A stretch of DNA of 64,000 nucleotides from an uncultured Bacteroidales bacterium (GTDB taxonomy: Bacteria; Bacteroidota; Bacteroidia; Bacteroidales; UBA932): assembly GCA_949286415.1 (NCBI GenBank), contig CASEBV010000027.1, positions 17,228 through 81,227 of the forward strand, read 5' to 3'. Under the pieces are notes generated by a model that was not told where the DNA came from, ran no database searches, and was given only the letters and a program-made list of their open reading frames with translations. The position numbers were made by a program, and so were the translations under genes. Below are positions 17,027 to 25,514 of this stretch, piece by piece. Every line of letters begins with the position of its first letter. Position 1 is the stretch's first letter.

Positions 17027-18049
17027 ATGAAAGAGAACATCCTTATAATAGGCGGGGGCATCGCAGGACTTGAGGCTGCCGCACAACTCCTCAGACTGGG
17101 CTACAATCCTATAATTGTGGAAAAAGAAGACCATCTCGGCGGCCATGTGGCCGGATGGAACAGACTTTTTCCTGATATGAGCCCTGCAGAAGACCTTGTC
17201 GCAAGGCTCACCGAGGCAGCAGGAGAAGCCAACATTTTCCTCAATACCAGGATAGCCTTTGTCAACAAGCTGAAAGACAGCTATAACATAATGCTGACCA
17301 ACGGCATCTCGGTCATCACCAGAATACTGCTCTTCGCCACCGGATTCTCGCTCTTCGATGCCTCCAAGAAAGAGGAATACGGATATGGCGTATATGACAA
17401 GGTCATGACCAACAGGGACCTTGAGAACTGGTTCAACACCGGGCAGGACGAAAGGATTCCGGAAGAAGGACCGAGGGCTATGGGCTTCGTGCACTGCGTG
17501 GGCTCAAGAGACGAAAAGGCAAAGAACCCGCAGTGTTCAAAAGTCTGCTGCATCACTGCCGTAAAACAGGCCATTGAGATGAAGCAGAAATTCCCTGATG
17601 CAATGGTATACTGCTTCTACATGGATCTGAGGATGTTCGGAAAAAAATACGAGGATTTCTACATCAGCGCGCAGCGTGACTACGGAGTCCGCTTCATCAG
17701 AGGACGCGTGTCGGAAGTCAGCGAAAACATTGAGGGCAACCTCGTGGTCAAGGCAGAGGACACATTGTCCGGCAAGCCGATAAAAGTCACACTCGACCTG
17801 CTCGTGCTTATGTCCGGAATTGTATGCAACCAGGAGATATGCAAGTCGGCGGCCCAGCTTTCTCTTCCGATGGACTCGGACGGCTTCCTCAAGAGCAGGG
17901 ACAATGTCGCGGATATAATTGAGTCACCCAAGGAAGGAATCTTCTACGCCGGGGCCTGCACTGGACCGAAGACAGTCCCGGAGACACTTGCCGAGGCCCG
18001 TTCGGCGGCTCTGGAGATACACAATTATATCATAAGCAGCAGGAAATGA
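17027..18049 (+). CDS. HdrA-like FAD-dependent oxidoreductase (minimal form)
   Basis: A 340-residue flavoprotein of the HdrA family. FAD Rossmann motif ILIIGGGIAGLEAA at residues 5-18; the family's iron-sulfur signature VHCVGSRD plus CSKVCC (C157, C170, C174, C175); and the C-terminal FAD-binding segment FYAGACTGPKTVPETLAEA. It lacks the N-terminal domain and the C-terminal ferredoxin inserts of methanogen HdrA (about 650 residues), so it resembles QmoA-type short forms. Its stop overlaps the next HdrC-like ATG by ATGA. Probably links the flavin to the HdrC subunits; the donor is unknown. Confidence 0.9.
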   Translation: MKENILIIGGGIAGLEAAAQLLRLGYNPIIVEKEDHLGGHVAGWNRLFPDMSPAEDLVARLTEAAGEANIFLNTRIAFVNKLKDSYNIMLTNGISVITRILLFATGFSLFDASKKEEYGYGVYDKVMTNRDLENWFNTGQDERIPEEGPRAMGFVHCVGSRDEKAKNPQCSKVCCITAVKQAIEMKQKFPDAMVYCFYMDLRMFGKKYEDFYISAQRDYGVRFIRGRVSEVSENIEGNLVVKAEDTLSGKPIKVTLDLLVLMSGIVCNQEICKSAAQLSLPMDSDGFLKSRDNVADIIESPKEGIFYAGACTGPKTVPETLAEARSAALEIHNYIISSRK

Positions 18050-18375
18050 TAGATTTCGGATTCAAAATATCGCCAAGTTCAGCCATCAATATGGACAATG
18101 CAGACCTCTCGCTCTATGAAAAAGTGAGGGAGATTGAGCCTGACATAAGCAAGTGCATTGCCTGCGGCTCATGCTCGGCAACATGCCCTGCAGGCAGATT
18201 CTCCGGAATGAGCGTCAGAAAATGCATTCTGGACCTGCAGCGGGGCAAGAAAAATGAAGTGAAGAAAATGCTTTCATGCTGCATGCTATGCGGGAAATGC
18301 ACCATGGTATGCCCGAGAGGCATCAATACGAGGCATCTGATACTTTCCATCTGCAAACTGTACAAGGAGGACTGA
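18046..18375 (+). CDS. Second HdrC-like 4Fe-4S dicluster protein
   Basis: A 109-residue ferredoxin-like protein with CIACGSCSATCP (about residues 38-49) and CMLCGKCTMVCP (about 79-90), the normal spacing of a compact HdrC. Shorter than the first HdrC-like protein of the cluster. ATGA overlap with the HdrA-like gene and only 3 bp before the membrane subunit gene, so the three are surely co-translated. Likely the electron wire between the flavoprotein and the membrane HdrD-like subunit (inference). Confidence 0.88.
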   Translation: MIDFGFKISPSSAINMDNADLSLYEKVREIEPDISKCIACGSCSATCPAGRFSGMSVRKCILDLQRGKKNEVKKMLSCCMLCGKCTMVCPRGINTRHLILSICKLYKED

Positions 18376-18378
18376 CGC

Positions 18379-20181
18379 GTGGAAGAAAGATTTCTGACAG
18401 GATACAACGACTTTGTACTGCCGTTCATGATAGGAATGATTTTCATCCTGTCATACTGTCTGGTGGCCCTCGTACGCATAATAATGCAGCTGCCGGGCAG
18501 CGACAGGAAGAAGTTCTTCATCTCCCTCGTCACCCCGAAGACGATGGCAAAGAACATACGGGACATATTCTGTGACTGCCTTTTCCATGTCAAGCTCTGG
18601 AAAAGGAACAAACTCCTGGGATACATGCATTCCAGCATAGCCTTCGGCTGGTTCATGCTGATTGTCGTGGGACACATTGAAGTACTGCTCTATACGCCGC
18701 ACAGGGCCAAACTGTTCTATTTCCCGATTTTCTTCAGGTACTTTGTGGCGGAGACAGAGGAGACAATGCGCGGGGCATTCTTCTTTTTCCTTATGGACTT
18801 CTTCCTTCTCATGGTGCTCAGCGGCATCTTCCTGGCCATGTTCAAGAGAATCCAGTCGGGCATATTCGGAATGCGCAGGACCACGAACCCGAGCTTCCTT
18901 GACCTGATAGGACTGTATTCCCTCTGGGCAATATTCCCGCTGAGGCTTTTGGCAGAAGGGTTTACAGCAGACATCAGCGGAGGCTCGTTCCTTACAAAGT
19001 CCCTGAACTATGTCCTGCACTCGTTCCTGAGCGACCATGCCAACATGCTGCCCGCCTGGTGGGCATATTCATGTGCCTTAGGAATATTCTTCATTGTACT
19101 TCCTTTCACAAGATACATGCACATCCCGGCAGAGATTCTGCTGATTCCGCTCAGGAACGCGGGCATAAAAATCAGAAATGCAAGAAAAGGCTTGGCGAAG
19201 GCTGAAGTGTATGCCTGTCCGAGCTGCGGCCTGTGCATTGACGCCTGTCCGATGGGCGTGATGAAGACCCACATAAAGGACACAACGGTCTATCTCAACC
19301 GCCAGATACGCCGCAACAACGAAAGGAGGATAGAGGAAATCAGCGACAAATGCCTCCTCTGCGGCAAATGCACGGCAATATGTCCGGTCGGAGTCGAGGG
19401 TGACAAGCTCAGGATAGCACAGCGGTCACTGCGCAAATACTCCATCAACCAGGATTATTCAGGCATAGACACGAAGCAGCTCCATCTCAAGGGAGAAAAG
19501 GTTCTGTACTTCGCCGGCTGCATGACGGCTCTTACTCCGGCAATCAGCAAGGCCATGGAGTCCCTGCTCCTCAAGACCGGAGTCAGCTACAGCTTTATGG
19601 ACAGGGACGGAGGCATCTGCTGCGGCCGTCCGATGCTGATGGCAGGAAGGTTTGACCAGGCTCGCCAGCTGGTGGAAAAGAACACGGAAATCATCATGAC
19701 CTCGGGTGCGGACACCCTGCTTCTCTCATGCCCTATATGCTATAAGATATTCAGGGAGAAATACCGGCTTGAAGGCATCAGGATAATTCATCACACCGAA
19801 TATATCGCAGAACTCATCAGGGCCGGCAGGCTCAGTATGGACAAGGGACAGACAAAATATGTATTCCATGACCCATGCGAACTCGGCAGAGGATGCGGAG
19901 TCTATGAAGAGCCGCGTGAAGTATTGTCTTACGCCGGAGAACTTGTAGAGGCGACAAAGAACAGGAAAGAAAGCATATGCTGCGGAGGAAGCCTCGGCAG
20001 CCTTACCCTCGGCTTCGAGAAGAGAAAGGCTATGACGGAGAACGCCCTTGCCAACCTTACGGCAGCCTCGCCTGATGTCATCGCCACAGCCTGTCCTCTG
20101 TGCCGGAGCACATTTGTCAGATATGCCGACCGCCCGGTGGAGGACATAGCCGAAATAATTGACAGGAATTGTATATCGTAA
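18379..20181 (+). CDS. Membrane-bound HdrE/HdrD-type fusion (DsrMK-like) iron-sulfur oxidoreductase
   Basis: A 600-residue fusion. The N-terminal part has about five membrane helices (roughly residues 12-34, 88-106, 132-155, 173-192, 226-245) with conserved-looking His at 84, 99, 220 and 247 that could bind heme b. Then two cubane motifs, CPSCGLCIDACP (280-291) and CLLCGKCTAICP (325-336), and two complete CCG domains: GCMTAL...GICCGRP...CPICYK and DPCELGRG...ICCGGS...CPLCRS. This combines what DsrM and DsrK, or HdrE and HdrD, split between two proteins. The GTG start is fixed by AAGGAGG at 18363-18369. It likely exchanges electrons with quinone and a thiol/disulfide partner. Confidence 0.88.
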   Translation: MEERFLTGYNDFVLPFMIGMIFILSYCLVALVRIIMQLPGSDRKKFFISLVTPKTMAKNIRDIFCDCLFHVKLWKRNKLLGYMHSSIAFGWFMLIVVGHIEVLLYTPHRAKLFYFPIFFRYFVAETEETMRGAFFFFLMDFFLLMVLSGIFLAMFKRIQSGIFGMRRTTNPSFLDLIGLYSLWAIFPLRLLAEGFTADISGGSFLTKSLNYVLHSFLSDHANMLPAWWAYSCALGIFFIVLPFTRYMHIPAEILLIPLRNAGIKIRNARKGLAKAEVYACPSCGLCIDACPMGVMKTHIKDTTVYLNRQIRRNNERRIEEISDKCLLCGKCTAICPVGVEGDKLRIAQRSLRKYSINQDYSGIDTKQLHLKGEKVLYFAGCMTALTPAISKAMESLLLKTGVSYSFMDRDGGICCGRPMLMAGRFDQARQLVEKNTEIIMTSGADTLLLSCPICYKIFREKYRLEGIRIIHHTEYIAELIRAGRLSMDKGQTKYVFHDPCELGRGCGVYEEPREVLSYAGELVEATKNRKESICCGGSLGSLTLGFEKRKAMTENALANLTAASPDVIATACPLCRSTFVRYADRPVEDIAEIIDRNCIS

Positions 20182-20198
20182 ACCAAAATATTTATACC

Positions 20199-21491
20199 AT
20201 GACATTCACACCTACCAAGTACAAACTTATGAACTGCGGGACAGGCAGGGTATTTGAGGACGAAGGTTGGACTCTCACCGACCCGCAGGGTGACGGTCCT
20301 GCTCTTGTGAGGGCTGTCTATGAGAAAAAAACATTCGAACTCAGGAAAGATCTTGACGGATTCTACAAATTCGCGGACTGGCTCCCTATACAAAGGACAC
20401 TTCTCCACTCGCATGTGCCTGTAACATACAGAAGTACAGCCCTTGCCGGATATCTCGGACTTGAGAACCTCTATATAACCTTCTCAGGCTATTTTCCGAA
20501 AATAGGGGCACAGATGGAGACATGTTCATTCAAGGAGACCGAAGCATATTCCGTCTGCGCAAGGCTGCCGGAAAAGCATGACAAAGTGCTTGTAGTGGCC
20601 TCTGCCGGCAATACGGCAAGGGCATTCGCAAAAGTATGTTCGGACAACAACATTCCGCTGCTCCTGTCCATTCCTCTTGACAACATCAGCGCCCTATGGT
20701 TCCATAAGCCGCTCAATGACTGCGTAAAAATCATCGCTGCCCCACAGGGAGGCGACTACTTTGACGCAATAATGCTCGGAGACAAGGTCTGTGAGGCGGC
20801 CCCCGACAAATTCATGGCAGAAGGCGGAGCCAAGAACATAGCACGCCGTGACGGAATGGGAACAACATTGCTTTCAGCAGTCGAAGTGACCGGACGCATC
20901 CCTGATGCCTATTTTCAGGCAGTCGGAAGCGGCACAGGCTCCATCGCCGTCTGGGAAAATAACCTCAGGCTCATAGAAGACGGGCGTTTCGGAAAGCACA
21001 GGATGAGACTTTATCCGTCGCAGAACTCTCCTTTCACGATAATGTATGATTCCTGGAAAGCACACTCCCGCAAGCTTGTTCCGCTCTCAGCCGACGAGGC
21101 GAGATCCCAGGCCGCAGAAATAAAGGCCAAGGTACTCTCCAACAGAAAGCCGCCGTATTCTCTTGCAGGAGGACTGTTCGATGCAATGAACGATGCCGGA
21201 GGCGACATGTTCAAGGTCACCAACAATGAACTTGAGGTATGGAAAGAAAGGTTCCAGACTCTTGAAGGCATTGACATCTATTCTGCGGCATCAGTGGCTG
21301 TGGCCAGTCTTGCCCAGGCCGTGGAATCAGGGGCTGTCGCCAAAGACGAACTCATCATGCTCAACATCACCGGAGGAGGCGAAGCCCTTACCAAGAAGCA
21401 CCATGAGGTAGTCTATGCAAAGCCAGATCTGGTGATTGACACATTCCTGCCTGCCGGGGAAATTGCCGACATGGTCGAAAAACTCTTCTGA
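20199..21491 (+). CDS. Cysteate synthase
   Basis: A 430-residue PLP enzyme of the threonine-synthase fold that makes L-cysteate from O-phospho-L-serine and sulfite. The N-terminal YKLMNCGTGRVFEDEGW, WLPIQRTLLHS, APVTYRS-like PVTYRSTALAGYLGL, the PLP lysine in CSFKETEAY (about K112), VVASAGNTARAFAKVCS, GGAKNIARRDGMGT and QAVGSGTGSIAVWE match cysteate synthase rather than ordinary threonine synthase. In archaea it feeds coenzyme M; in some Bacteroidetes cysteate feeds sulfonolipids. ATG 17 bp after the hdrD-like stop, with no promoter seen, so it is likely in the same operon. Confidence 0.88.
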   Translation: MTFTPTKYKLMNCGTGRVFEDEGWTLTDPQGDGPALVRAVYEKKTFELRKDLDGFYKFADWLPIQRTLLHSHVPVTYRSTALAGYLGLENLYITFSGYFPKIGAQMETCSFKETEAYSVCARLPEKHDKVLVVASAGNTARAFAKVCSDNNIPLLLSIPLDNISALWFHKPLNDCVKIIAAPQGGDYFDAIMLGDKVCEAAPDKFMAEGGAKNIARRDGMGTTLLSAVEVTGRIPDAYFQAVGSGTGSIAVWENNLRLIEDGRFGKHRMRLYPSQNSPFTIMYDSWKAHSRKLVPLSADEARSQAAEIKAKVLSNRKPPYSLAGGLFDAMNDAGGDMFKVTNNELEVWKERFQTLEGIDIYSAASVAVASLAQAVESGAVAKDELIMLNITGGGEALTKKHHEVVYAKPDLVIDTFLPAGEIADMVEKLF

Positions 21492-21498
21492 CACAGCC

Positions 21499-22434
21499 AT
21501 GACAAGATTTCCGTTGCAGGTGACAGTGACTCCTGAAGACACTGCCGCAGTAAGCCATTTTGAATCAAGTGCCAGAGAAGCCATTGAACACATTGCCACG
21601 ACTCCTCTGGAACAGTTGCTGCCGGAACTTGCAGAAAGTGCCATACGCTTCGGCATCAAGGTCCTGATTGCACTTCTCATATATTTCATCGGAGCATGGG
21701 TTATAAAGAAAATCCGCGGCGTGCTCCGCAGGATTTTCGAAAGGAGAAAGACAGAGAAGGCAATTGCCTCATTCGTCGAAAGCCTGACAAGCATATCGCT
21801 GACAATAATTCTCGTAATCATCACTGTCGGCACGCTTGGCGTCAATACCACCTCTCTGGCAGCCCTGCTCGCGGCAGGAGGTATGGCGATAGGCATGGCG
21901 CTGAGCGGCACAGTGCAGAATTTCGCCGGCGGCATCATGATTCTGGTGTTCAAGCCATTCAAGGCCGGAGACTTCATCGAGACCGAGAACGGCTATTCCG
22001 GTACAGTATCCGATGTAAACATATTCAGCACGAAACTCACTACCACCGACAACAAGATAATTGTCATCCCCAACGGCACATTGTCCAACGGAACAATAAA
22101 GAATTATTCCCAGAATACGATGCGGCGCGTCGAATGGCTTGTCGGTGTTGAATACGGCACAGATTCGGGCAAGGTCAAGGCAGCATTGGGAGAGATAGTG
22201 TCGGCGGAGAAGAGAGTGCTCTATATAGCCTCAGGCGCCCCGGCCGACCCACTGATTGAGGTCAATGCGCTTCAGGACAGCGCTGTCCAATATGTTGTGC
22301 GCGTATGGGTGAAGTCAGAAGACTATTGGGATGTATTCTATTGTCTCAATGAGAAAATCTATACGGAACTGCCGCAGAAAGGAATAGGATTTCCGTTCCC
22401 GCAGATGGACGTGCATATCACACGCCAGGACTGA
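21499..22434 (+). CDS. MscS-family mechanosensitive ion channel
   Basis: A 311-residue inner-membrane channel that opens under osmotic down-shock. Three hydrophobic helices: about residues 42-62 (FGIKVLIALLIYFIGAWVI), 90-112 (SISLTIILVIITVGTLGV), and the pore helix TSLAALLAAGGMAIGMALSGTVQNFAGGIMILVF, with Gly/Ala packing typical of MscS TM3. A beta-domain with VSDVNIFSTKLTTTDNKIIVIPNG follows. ATG at 21499 is 7 bp after cysteate synthase, so it may be the last gene of that operon. Functional link is uncertain. A bidirectional terminator follows. Confidence 0.92.
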   Translation: MTRFPLQVTVTPEDTAAVSHFESSAREAIEHIATTPLEQLLPELAESAIRFGIKVLIALLIYFIGAWVIKKIRGVLRRIFERRKTEKAIASFVESLTSISLTIILVIITVGTLGVNTTSLAALLAAGGMAIGMALSGTVQNFAGGIMILVFKPFKAGDFIETENGYSGTVSDVNIFSTKLTTTDNKIIVIPNGTLSNGTIKNYSQNTMRRVEWLVGVEYGTDSGKVKAALGEIVSAEKRVLYIASGAPADPLIEVNALQDSAVQYVVRVWVKSEDYWDVFYCLNEKIYTELPQKGIGFPFPQMDVHITRQD

Positions 22435-22453
22435 CAAGGGTACATATCATAAG

Positions 22454-22495
22454 AAAAGGGGCTGACATCATTATTCTTGAGCAGCCCCTTTTTCT
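22454..22495. terminator. Bidirectional terminator between mscS and the acyltransferase
   Basis: AAAAGGGGCTG (22454-22464) and CAGCCCCTTTT (22482-22492) form an 11-bp stem; T-rich on the plus side and A-rich (T on the minus strand) on the other, serving both converging genes. Confidence 0.8.
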
Positions 22496-22510
22496 GTCTC
22501 ACGGAGAGCT

Positions 22511-23686
22511 TCATTGCCTCCATCCGGGCAGTGTATTGTGCTCCCTGAGCATTTCTTTTGAAACAATAGGATTGGCGTAGATATTCAGGAAGATATCCCT
22601 CATCTCCTCGCGGCAGAAGTCCTTCTCTACAGTATCAAGCTGATGCTCCATGTAGTCAACGAATTTCTGGACATCCTCATCGGAATATTGTTCGCTGTAC
22701 TTGAATCCCTGATTGACGATGTCATAGGCAATATAGTTCGTCTTCCACAGTTTGTAGCCTTCAATAACACGGATATCGACGGCATGGCGGATAAGCTCAT
22801 AGCGGTCATTCTTGTCGCAGAGTGCGGCAACTGCGATTTCTTCCGGAGTCAGAGGCTTGCCTATGTTGAGATGGATATTGCCTTTCTGCTGCTTGATGCC
22901 GGTGAGTATGCTGTTAAGGTCCTCCATCGGTCCCTTGACATACTTCTGTCTGCGTGAAATATAAAGCTCCCTGGCCTTGAGGATGTCGCACGGCTCAATC
23001 TCGTATGAGATGCTCATCGGGATGATGTTCAGCTCCTCAAAATTCTTCCTGAAGTCGGAAGAACCGCTCATGTCAAGCATTTTAAGAAGGCCCTGCTCGG
23101 TCATGTCAAGACCGTCTTTCGTGCGGCCCTGCCTCTGGGCAAGCCAGATCGAGCTCTGCTGCTCGGTGATGTTTAGCCTGATATACTTCGAGAGAAGCTG
23201 AGAAGAAAGATACAGTTCCCTTGCGGAGATTCCCCTGACCACTTTTATCATCCTGTTGGAGCGGATGAGATACTCAATGAATTTATTGGTTATCAGATTG
23301 TCCCCGACGGCAATCTCTGTCATAGGAATATCATTGCGGTAGAGGACGAGCTGGGTGATGGCCGGGTCAAGGATTATGTCCCTGTGGTTGGAAAGCACAA
23401 GAAATTTCCCCTTGTCTTTCCTGATGTTGGCAATCCCGTCGTACGAAAAATTCCTTGCAGTATTCGCGAGCACCCATTCGATGACACGGGACATGACCAT
23501 TATCTGGAAATCATCGATGCTCCTGACGCTCTTGAGCAGATTACGAAGAAAATCAGGCGATTCTTCCGGAAAGAAATATTGCGAGACTTCCGTGACGACA
23601 GGGTTGTCCGCCACCTTGCCCAAGGCCTCGACAGCTTCTTCGTCAGTATAAGGGCTTATGCTTTCAAATTCAGACAGATTAATCAT
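22511..23686 (-). CDS. PlsC-like glycerolipid acyltransferase
   Basis: A 391-residue protein similar to 1-acyl-glycerol-3-phosphate acyltransferases. The catalytic block reads LSNHRDIILDPAI near residue 105, where His and Asp are separated by five residues (HX5D) rather than the usual four; further blocks are VRGISARELYLSS, IWLAQRQGRTKDG (like the family's EGTR region) and NIIPMSISYE (IPV region). No membrane helix is obvious. A minus-strand -7 box TAACTTTG lies at 23746-23739. The substrate is inferred from family. Confidence 0.8.
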   Translation of the reverse strand: MINLSEFESISPYTDEEAVEALGKVADNPVVTEVSQYFFPEESPDFLRNLLKSVRSIDDFQIMVMSRVIEWVLANTARNFSYDGIANIRKDKGKFLVLSNHRDIILDPAITQLVLYRNDIPMTEIAVGDNLITNKFIEYLIRSNRMIKVVRGISARELYLSSQLLSKYIRLNITEQQSSIWLAQRQGRTKDGLDMTEQGLLKMLDMSGSSDFRKNFEELNIIPMSISYEIEPCDILKARELYISRRQKYVKGPMEDLNSILTGIKQQKGNIHLNIGKPLTPEEIAVAALCDKNDRYELIRHAVDIRVIEGYKLWKTNYIAYDIVNQGFKYSEQYSDEDVQKFVDYMEHQLDTVEKDFCREEMRDIFLNIYANPIVSKEMLREHNTLPGWRQ

Positions 23687-23738
23687 ACTCTATTCAAAAA
23701 CTAAAAGATTTTTGTCTTCGATGATTACAAAATCATTA

Positions 23739-23746
23739 CAAAGTTA
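23739..23746 (-). promoter_or_regulatory. -7 box of the acyltransferase gene
   Basis: Minus-strand TAACTTTG, exact match to TAnnTTTG, about 55 nt upstream of the start at 23686; no good TTTG at -33. Confidence 0.5.
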
Positions 23747-23765
23747 ACCAATTCAGCGGATATAA

Positions 23766-24977
23766 TCAAGCCCGGAAAAGCAGAGAACTGTCCCCGTAGC
23801 TCAGGAAACGGAAGCCGTGCGAAAGGGCATAATCATAGATTTGACGCCAGTTCCCGCCGACAAATGCCGACACCAGAAGAAGCAGAGTGCTCTGCGGCTG
23901 ATGAAAATTGGTCACCAGAATATCTGTGGCCCGGAAACGGAAGCCCGGCACAATAATGATTCTTGTGCCGATCCGCAAAGAATCCAGGGAATTTTGTTCA
24001 AGATATGAGATCAGGGCACTGAGGGATTCTTCAAAACTGTACTGAAATTCCCGGCTGTAAGGCATCCATTGGGGGATGTCAGACGGATGCCCCTGCTCAA
24101 TGCACTGGACACCGGCATAATACAACGATTCCAAAGTGCGCACGGAAGTTGTACCGACGGCAATTACTTTGCGCCTGTTGTCCCTCAGCCTTCTCAATAA
24201 ATCAATGCCGACGGCAAAAGGCTCCCTGTGCATCGTATGTCCGGAGATTCCTTCTGATTTGACCGGAAGAAATGTTCCAGCCCCGACATGAAGGCAGACT
24301 TTTTCCATATCTATGCCTTTTGATTCAAGCGACTGCAGAACGCGCTCTGTGAAATGAAGACCGGCAGTAGGAGCGGCCACAGAACCTCTGTATCTGGCAT
24401 AGAGTGTCTGATATCTCTCATTGTCAATGCCTTCGGACTCTCTGTTAAGATAGGGAGGAATCGGTATCGTGCCGCAGATTTCAAGGACACGTGAAAACGG
24501 CAGCCCGTTTTTCCAGGTGAACTCAATTACTGAAGTCTCCCCGTCACGCTCAACAAGCTCAGCTTCAAGGCCAAGGCTTGCAGCCTCATGCTTAGAATCG
24601 GTATTGCACAATATGAGTTTCCCTGATTTCCAGCGCTTGACATTCCCTACGATACATTTCCAGCGGCAGCATGCCGTCTCGGCGAAAATCTGGTTGTATT
24701 CAGCAGGGAATTTCGGCTCAAGGCAGAAAATCTCGATATGAGCCCCCGTAGGCTTCATGAAATGAAGGCGCGCAGGCACGACTTTCGTGTCGTTGAATAC
24801 CATGATTGCATCGTCAGGAAGCATATCCGGTATCTCTCTGAACACATGTTCTGAAATATTTCCTCCTTTATATACAAGCAATTTCGATGAATCCCGTTCA
24901 TCAAGCGGGTATTTCGCAATCCTTTCCTCGGGAAGGGAATAATCGAAGTCGCACATTTTAATGTCAATGTCTCTCAT
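23766..24977 (-). CDS. queA: S-adenosylmethionine:tRNA ribosyltransferase-isomerase QueA
   Basis: A 403-residue enzyme that transfers the ribosyl part of SAM to preQ1 in tRNA, giving epoxyqueuosine. Signatures: FDYSLPEERIAKYPL near the start, MVFNDTKVVPARL, VAAPTAGLHFTERVL, LHVGAGTFLPVKSE, MHREPFAV, VIAVGTTSVRTLES and VTNFHQPQSTLLLLVSAFVGG. It is longer than E. coli QueA (356) because of an internal segment around residues 90-150, common in Bacteroidetes. The ATG at 24977 or one seven codons later (24956) could be used. A TAATTTCG-type promoter lies at 25018-25011. Confidence 0.93.
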   Translation of the reverse strand: MRDIDIKMCDFDYSLPEERIAKYPLDERDSSKLLVYKGGNISEHVFREIPDMLPDDAIMVFNDTKVVPARLHFMKPTGAHIEIFCLEPKFPAEYNQIFAETACCRWKCIVGNVKRWKSGKLILCNTDSKHEAASLGLEAELVERDGETSVIEFTWKNGLPFSRVLEICGTIPIPPYLNRESEGIDNERYQTLYARYRGSVAAPTAGLHFTERVLQSLESKGIDMEKVCLHVGAGTFLPVKSEGISGHTMHREPFAVGIDLLRRLRDNRRKVIAVGTTSVRTLESLYYAGVQCIEQGHPSDIPQWMPYSREFQYSFEESLSALISYLEQNSLDSLRIGTRIIIVPGFRFRATDILVTNFHQPQSTLLLLVSAFVGGNWRQIYDYALSHGFRFLSYGDSSLLFRA

Positions 24978-25446
24978 AAATCAAATATTTCACGCAATCA
25001 CAACAGACGGCGAAATTACTGAATTGCGGCCAATATTTCAATATGTGTATCATGACACCTGTTTCACCCTGCCTGAGATTATGTGGTTTTGTAAACAAAT
25101 TAACAAATCTTAATTACAAAACTTTATAGACTTAATTTAACTTTGTAAACTTTATATTGAATCACGGTTGATTATTCAAATTATGTAATCTATCTTATTT
25201 TGTAAAATAAGAATATCTTATAATGAACTATTCTTTTATTTTATATACTAAAAATCAGATATTTATATAATTCATTTATAGTATAAGTTAATATAAATTA
25301 TGTATATTTCGCAATATTGTCGTGGATTATGGCCGGATTTAGCCGTAATTACAAACATATTTAACATATAATCAGATATTTATCTATATTAATCTTAATT
25401 TATTCTTTAAGTAATTACAAGGTTAGTCACTCCCCTTTTACAAATG

Positions 25447-25478
25447 TTATTAACAAAAATTTGCATTTATTAACAAAA
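25447..25478 (+). repeat. Two 12-bp direct repeats overlapping the XRE promoter
   Basis: TTATTAACAAAA occurs at 25447-25458 and 25467-25478, exactly 20 bp apart, either side of the -33 TTTG. Two-turn spacing places both copies on one DNA face, as expected for a repressor operator. Confidence 0.5.
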
Positions 25479-25493
25479 TATTTACTACATTTG
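25460..25493 (+). promoter_or_regulatory. Promoter of the XRE regulator gene
   Basis: TTTG (25460-25463), 22 bp, TACATTTG (25486-25493). Transcription would start near 25500, about 15 nt before the ATG at 25515. Confidence 0.6.
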
Positions 25494-25514
25494 TAAACAA
25501 AATGATTGACAATC

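Larger units (their letters stand above)
24978..25514. other. AT-rich gene-free gap with regulatory region
   Basis: No credible gene in these 537 bp. The sequence is far more AT-rich than its surroundings, with many short runs of TTTATA/AATTAA. It holds a queA -7 variant (25011-25018), an isolated TAACTTTG at 25138-25145 on the plus strand, and at its right end the XRE gene promoter and a pair of 12-bp repeats. No DnaA-box cluster was seen. Confidence 0.6.

Noticed and set aside
15159..20181. Methanogen-type HdrABC-Mvh electron-bifurcating complex
   Set aside because: HdrA lacks the extra ferredoxin domains and no hydrogenase or MvhD genes are present; the surroundings are clearly bacterial.
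20199..21491. Ordinary threonine synthase
   Set aside because: The N-terminal YKL...F.D.G block and other motifs match cysteate synthase much better, and typical Bacteroidetes threonine synthases begin differently.
24978..25514. Possible replication origin in the AT-rich gap
   Set aside because: No cluster of DnaA-box-like sequences and no dnaA/dnaN neighbours; AT-richness alone is not enough.
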